This document shows positions 9,641 through 13,406 of a stretch of DNA of 13,406 nucleotides, in pieces (within the stretch, counting starts at the first letter, position 1; each line of letters starts with the position of its first letter). The notes beneath the pieces were generated by a model. The model ran no database searches and had not been told where the DNA came from. It saw only the letters and a program-made list of their open reading frames with translations. The DNA comes from Pseudoneurospora amorphoporcata (taxonomy: Eukaryota; Ascomycota; Sordariomycetes; Sordariales; Sordariaceae): positions 1 through 13,406 of the forward strand of contig MU859482.1 in assembly GCA_033297205.1 (NCBI GenBank), in the 5' to 3' direction. Both the position numbers and the translations under genes were made by a program.

Positions 9641-9744
9641 ACTACACCTCACCTCACTTATACGACGAATCTCATACCGAATCTCGTCCACTCTCACCTC
9701 AACAACTCATCCTCACCACCAGAACACTCGCAAACAAACACAAC
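9641..9744 (+). promoter_or_regulatory. C/A/T-rich, G-poor 5' leader of deoxyhypusine synthase
   Basis: Only six G occur in 104 bases, with repeated ACCTCA and CTCAC words. The ATG sits in CACAACATGGC, a strong fungal start context. Such unstructured pyrimidine/adenine leaders are typical of well-expressed filamentous fungal genes. The transcription start probably lies in or just before this stretch. Confidence 0.55.
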
Positions 9745-10893
9745 ATGGCCGACAACCAGATCCCAAGTTCCGTCGCCGATGCAGTCCTCGTCAAGTCCAT
9801 CGAGATGCCCGAGGGCTCTCAAAAAGTCGAGGAGCTCGACTTCAACAAGTTTAAGGGCCGGCCCATCACCGCCGACGACCTGTTGCAAGGGATGAAGCAC
9901 ATGGGATTTCAGGCTTCGTCCATGTGCGAGGCCGTGAGGATTATCAATGAGATGGTACACTAACACTCGCCCGTCCCCAAAAACCTCCATATCCTTGGGG
10001 GAAAAAAAATAAAAAAAATTCACTAACACATTATTCACCAGCGCGCCTACCGCGACCCTCAAACCTCGGAAAAAACAACCATCTTCCTCGGCTACACCTC
10101 CAACCTGATCTCCTCCGGGCTGCGCGGCACCTTGCGGTACCTTGTGCAACACAAGCACGTCTCCGCCATCGTCACCACAGCCGGCGGCATCGAAGAGGAC
10201 TTCATCAAGTGTCTGGGTGACACCTACATGTCCTCGTTCAGTGCTCCCGGCGCCGACTTGCGCTCAAAGGGCTTGAACAGGATCGGCAACCTGGTCGTTC
10301 CCAACTCCAACTACTGCGCCTTTGAAGACTGGGTCGTTCCCATCCTGGACAAGATGCTCGAGGAGCAGGAAGCTTCCAAAGGAACCGAAGAAGAAATCAG
10401 CTGGACGCCTAGCAAGGTCATCCATCGTCTTGGAAAGGAAATCAACGACGAGCGCTCAGTCTACTACTGGGCATACAAGAACAACATCCCGGTGTTCTGC
10501 CCCGCTTTGACAGACGGCAGTTTGGGCGATATGCTTTACTTCCACACCTTCAAGGCGAGCCCCAAGCAGCTGAAGATTGATATCGTGGAGGATATACGCA
10601 AGATCAACACCATTGCTGTGCGGGCCAAGCGGGCGGGCATGATTATCCTTGGCGGAGGGATCGTTAAGCATCATATTGCTAATGCGTGCTTGATGAGGAA
10701 CGGGGCCGAGAGCGCCGTGTATATCAATACGGCGCAGGAGTTTGATGGAAGCGATGCCGGTGCCAGGCCGGATGAGGCGGTTAGTTGGGGAAAGATCAAG
10801 GTCGGCGCGGACGCGGTCAAGGTGTATATGGAGGCTACGGCGGCGTTTCCGTTTATTGTGGCGAATAGTTTTGCGAGCGAGGATGGGTTGTAA
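9745..10893 (+). CDS. DYS1: Deoxyhypusine synthase
   Basis: Exons are 9745-9954 (70 codons) and 10042-10893, giving 353 aa, the usual eukaryotic length. The enzyme transfers the aminobutyl group of spermidine, using NAD, to one lysine of eIF5A as the first step of hypusine formation; it acts in the cytosol as a homotetramer. Family motifs in order: FLGYTSNLISSG, TTAGGIEEDFIKC, GNLVVPNSNYCAFEDW, FCPALTDGSLGDM, KHHIANA and FDGSDAGARPDEAVSWGK. By alignment to human DHS, Lys321 is the enzyme-intermediate lysine (human 329), and His280, Glu315 and Trp319 match human 288, 323 and 327. All key residues are intact. The start is fixed by the Kozak-like context and by family length. The gene is divergent from the SNT1-like gene and convergent with HMG-CoA lyase; no shared function is implied. 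Confidence 0.97.
9955..10041 (+). other. Intron of deoxyhypusine synthase (87 bp)
   Basis: The donor is GTACAC, a weaker variant, after ...INEM. The acceptor is ACCAG, and ACTAACA at 10022-10028 is the branch point 13 bases upstream of AG. Splicing restores INEM-RAYRDPQ in phase 0. Retention would stop after two further codons. The intron also holds a CCCCAA/TTGGGG hairpin (9975-9980 with 9995-10000). Confidence 0.93.
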
Positions 10894-11502
10894 TGGTTCG
10901 CTACGGTTCAAGATGGATGAGAAGAGGTTAGGAACGGATATAAGGTGAAAAGGATAAGGAAGGGAAAAGGTAAAGGAAAGGGAAGGGAAATTCAAAAAAG
11001 TCAATTGTTTCGGTTTTCGACAACTCTCGTGTGCGGTCTCCCGGCTATCATTACATGTGCTCTTGGTGGTCGGGACCGGAGTGAATCTCCATTTTGAGTC
11101 CTCGTCCCTCGCCGCCGTTATTGCATCTTTCATCGAGTTCTTTCGTGACCTGCAGCCGATTTAGCAACCCTTCAGTTAGCGACTTGCCATGGGTTCTTAG
11201 TTCACTGAGAGGTCTCCCTCGCAAGCATCCAGAACCGGCTGGGTGACTTCGCACACTGCCAATCTTTCTTCAACCTGAGAGTCACGCATTACTTCTTCAA
11301 CAACAGGAACAGAGGAACGTTTTAAAACCAGAGCACGTGGTATATCCAATGTCATCCCGATGGGACAGACATTCGGGCCTCAACGTTCAAACCCCCTAGC
11401 TCCGATTCAATTACCATACCATACACACAATAAACCCATATATACATCATAACACCCTTGTCATCGCCACGTTCTTCTCAGCGTACCTGTTTTCACCTCT
11501 GT
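10894..11502. other. Convergent 3' spacer between deoxyhypusine synthase and HMG-CoA lyase
   Basis: This 609-bp gap contains both 3' untranslated regions. The first 100 bp after the deoxyhypusine synthase stop is strongly purine-rich on the plus strand (10911-10990). AATAAA near 11427 on the plus strand, and a TATATA-containing stretch near 11439-11446, could be polyadenylation elements; neither site is certain. I see no gene here. Confidence 0.6.
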
Positions 11503-12774
11503 TCATGTCAAAGGAGCCCCCTTCGCATCCACACCCTCCGGCCTCTCCCTCGTCCTAGCCCCCAACACCGCCTTGCCCACCGCACTATCATTCCCTTTCC
11601 CAATCTCCCTCGTGATCCAGTCCCCAATATCTGCCACCCGGTCCAGATCCACGCCGGTATCCATCCCCAAGCTCTCCATAAAATACACCACGTTCTCCGT
11701 CGCCACGTTCCCCGTCGCTCCCGGGCTATAAGGACACCCGCCCAGTCCTCCAACACTGCTATCAAACGTCCTGATGCCGTGCTCCAACGCCACCGCCGTG
11801 TTGACCAGCGCTTGCCCGTAGGTATCATGGAAATGCATCGCCAAGTCCTCGTTCCTGATCCCCGCGCTCGACAGGCAAGTAAGCAACTCCTTGGTGCGGG
11901 GCGCGGTGCCCATTCCCGTGGTGTCTCCCAGAGAGATCTCGTCGGCGCCCATTTCCAGCAAGGTGGTGGCGATGGTGGCCACGCGGTGCGGGTCGACGTC
12001 GTACCCTTCAAAGGGACACCCCAAAACAACAGAGATGTAGGCGCGCACGCGCAGGTTGGCGGCTTTGGCTTGCTGAATGACGTCCTGGAAGCGGGAAAGG
12101 GAAGTGTCGATGGAGCAGTTGAGGTTCTTCTGGGAGAAGGACTCGGTGGCGGCGGCGAAGACGGCGATTTCTAGGGCAGGCTTGCCGCCTTCTTGGCTGG
12201 ATTTACCCGACCGGGCGGTTTCGGTTTCGAAGGCTGTGGGGTGTTGGGAGAGGAGGGAGAAGGCCGAGTCGAGGCCTTTGGTGTTGGGGGCCAGGAAGGA
12301 GAAGGTTAGAGGGACCGGGGAGGGGGGAGGGTTCTTGAGGACGTGTTCGAGGATTTCGGACGAGTTGGCCATCTGCGTGGGTTGATTCCTTGTTAGTCGA
12401 GAGTATAAGGGGAAGTAAACAAACTATGTACTGACCTGCGGCACCCACTTGGGCGATACAAAAGCGCCGGCCTCGATGGTTTGGAGTCCCGTCTTTGCTA
12501 GCCTCTCGATCAACTCGATCTTGGTCGCCAGAGGTATCGACTTCTTTTCATTCTGCAATCCATCACGAGGGCCTACTTCCACAATCTTCACGCGGTTATC
12601 GAACTTTGGTTGTTGAGTTGACTCGGACGGGCGTTGGTCGCTGGAAGTCGCATAGCTTCTGCTGCTGCTGTTGATTGTGGTCCGGGCACCTTGAAGGCCA
12701 GCAGCAGCACGGAAGTGGACCGAGGCCCGAAGCAGCTGTCGGGGGAGGACTTGAAGAGAGCCGAGTCTCGACAT
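11503..12774 (-). CDS. HMGCL: 3-hydroxy-3-methylglutaryl-CoA lyase, mitochondrial
   Basis: Exons are 12774-12436 (113 codons) and 12372-11503, giving 402 aa. The enzyme cleaves HMG-CoA to acetyl-CoA and acetoacetate, the last step of leucine breakdown. Residues 1-40 are rich in Arg, Ser and Ala without acids, a typical mitochondrial presequence. Motifs: VEVGPRDGLQNE (Arg70 and Asp71, human 41 and 42), SPKWVPQM, NLNCSI, ISLGDTTGMGT, metal-binding MHFHDTYG (His293, His295; human 233, 235), G-loop GGCPYSPGATGN with catalytic Cys326 (human 266) and Asn335 (human 275). All are intact. Relative to human there are about 31 extra residues, mainly a polar insertion at about 154-178. The C-terminus PLT is not a peroxisomal PTS1. 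The frame stays open upstream of 12774, so the start is chosen on the presequence and context. Confidence 0.95.
12373..12435 (-). other. Intron of HMG-CoA lyase (63 bp)
   Basis: On the minus strand the donor GTCAGT follows ...KWVPQ, with a GACTAAC branch-point match and acceptor CGCAG before MANSSE. Splicing is phase 0 and recreates the conserved KWVPQM. Unspliced reading hits TAG at the fourth codon. Confidence 0.93.
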
Positions 12775-12782
12775 CTTTGCAT
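12588..12782 (-). other. Overlapping upstream ORF of HMG-CoA lyase (64 codons)
   Basis: An ATG at 12782 lies 8 bases before the lyase ATG in another frame, opening 64 codons that overlap exon 1. Its context has T at -3 and is weak, whereas the main ATG has A at -3. Leaky scanning past it is expected. The peptide has no recognisable domain, so any role would be translational. Confidence 0.4.
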
Positions 12783-13293
12783 AAAACAGGATCAATTGGG
12801 ATGGGAGACTAGATTTGTAAGAAGGACAAAGAGGCAAAACTATCGTACAAAACACAAAAAGGGGAATTGGGAAGAAGGGATGGGAATCGAACTTGACGGA
12901 ACACAAACAGATGTCAGTTCTCCCATCGCCAAGTGACGTCGCATAGCATCGGGATTCCATTGGATCCCCCTGCTTTCCCCGCATCAGCTTTCGAGTTAGC
13001 GCATTGTAACGGCGCCATCTCATGTGACTTGGCGTCGTCGGTCGTACTGCAGGGGAAATCATTTGCCGCGACAACGGCATCTCCATCGCATCTTGTGTCT
13101 GGATGGTAATGAGGATGAAAAGGGCGGATGGGATGGATGGGACAGGGTTCCAGCTGACACGCTCCGAGTATCGACCCAAGGCAGTGAGTGGAACGCAAAA
13201 TATATAGACAAGAACACTTTTGATTCCAGGCCTTCAACCATGTACAAGAAAGAAACAAGAAGCACGCCCAACAGGGTCTATCTACCGGTATCA

Positions 13294-13344
<51 letters not shown>

Positions 13345-13406
13345 AAAAAAAAAGAATAAAATAATTTTTTTGTTTTTAAAATTTATAGATTTTACACAAA
13401 CAAAAA
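12775..13406. other. HMG-CoA lyase leader/promoter and right-hand spacer
   Basis: The 125 bp before the ATG is pyrimidine-rich in the coding sense, as in other fungal leaders. A TGACGTCG element at 12934-12941 resembles a CRE/bZIP half site, and ATATATAG near 13200 is TATA-like; both are tentative. I see no other gene. The end is a 48-A run and AT-rich DNA. Confidence 0.55.
13295..13342. repeat. 48-base poly(A) homopolymer
   Basis: Forty-eight uninterrupted A are followed by CC, then nine A and an AT-rich stretch to the window end containing AATAAA. The base composition changes sharply from the GC-balanced sequence before it. It could be a microsatellite, the tail of a retroposed element, or a contig-end artefact. 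Confidence 0.9.

Larger units (their letters stand above)
6961..9744. other. Divergent intergenic spacer (2.8 kb), no supportable gene
   Basis: This region separates the divergently transcribed SNT1-like and deoxyhypusine synthase genes. Its ORFs are short, several lack an ATG, and none shows a recognisable domain or plausible splice partner. It must hold both promoters and leaders. Visible structure: a hairpin 45 bases upstream of the SNT1 start, GT/TTG-rich sequence at 7265-7391, a 24-bp tandem repeat at 7921-7968, CCAAT boxes at 8598 and 9070, a 14-bp palindrome at 8361, four AGGTACCT sites at 9307-9614, a TATA-like box at 9416 and a G-poor leader from 9641. I see no tRNA, 5S rRNA or transposon signature. 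Confidence 0.75.

Noticed and set aside
9745..12774. Possible functional cluster of deoxyhypusine synthase and HMG-CoA lyase.
   Set aside because: The genes are convergent, belong to unrelated pathways and have separate promoters; adjacency alone is not evidence.
12870..12900. GGGAATCGAACTT on the plus strand resembles a minus-strand tRNA T-loop (GTTCGATTCCC).
   Set aside because: The flanking bases cannot form the 5-bp T stem, and no acceptor or anticodon arms fit around it; it lies in the HMG-CoA lyase leader.

Overview
The window is nuclear DNA of a filamentous ascomycete, most likely a sordariomycete and probably near Neurospora/Sordaria. The grounds are short introns (63-87 bp) with CTAAC branch points, long gene-poor spacers rich in simple repeats, and three proteins that read as fungal orthologues. 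The species placement is an inference from the protein sequences; no search was run.

Layout: (1) Positions 1-6960, minus strand: a very large SANT-domain gene of the SNT1/NCoR-SMRT corepressor family. It has one 73-bp intron inside the second SANT domain and is cut off at the left edge inside a pure CAA poly-glutamine tract. (2) Positions 6961-9744: a 2.8-kb divergent spacer with no gene I can support. It holds the SNT1 leader, a (TTG)12 array, a 24-bp tandem repeat, several perfect palindromes and the deoxyhypusine synthase promoter. (3) Positions 9745-10893, plus strand: deoxyhypusine synthase, two exons, 353 aa. (4) Positions 10894-11502: a convergent 3' spacer. (5) Positions 11503-12774, minus strand: mitochondrial 3-hydroxy-3-methylglutaryl-CoA lyase, two exons, 402 aa, with an overlapping upstream ORF. 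(6) Positions 12775-13406: its leader and promoter, ending in a 48-A homopolymer and AT-rich sequence.

The three genes serve unrelated core functions: chromatin repression, hypusination of eIF5A, and leucine catabolism/ketone body formation. Nothing suggests a cluster or pathway. All three carry one detectable intron, in phase 0. I see no mobile element, tRNA, rRNA or evidence of a new multigene system. The most unusual signals are the four AGGTACCT palindromes just upstream of deoxyhypusine synthase, the CAA arrays in the coding region and upstream region of SNT1, and the upstream ORF that overlaps the HMG-CoA lyase start.
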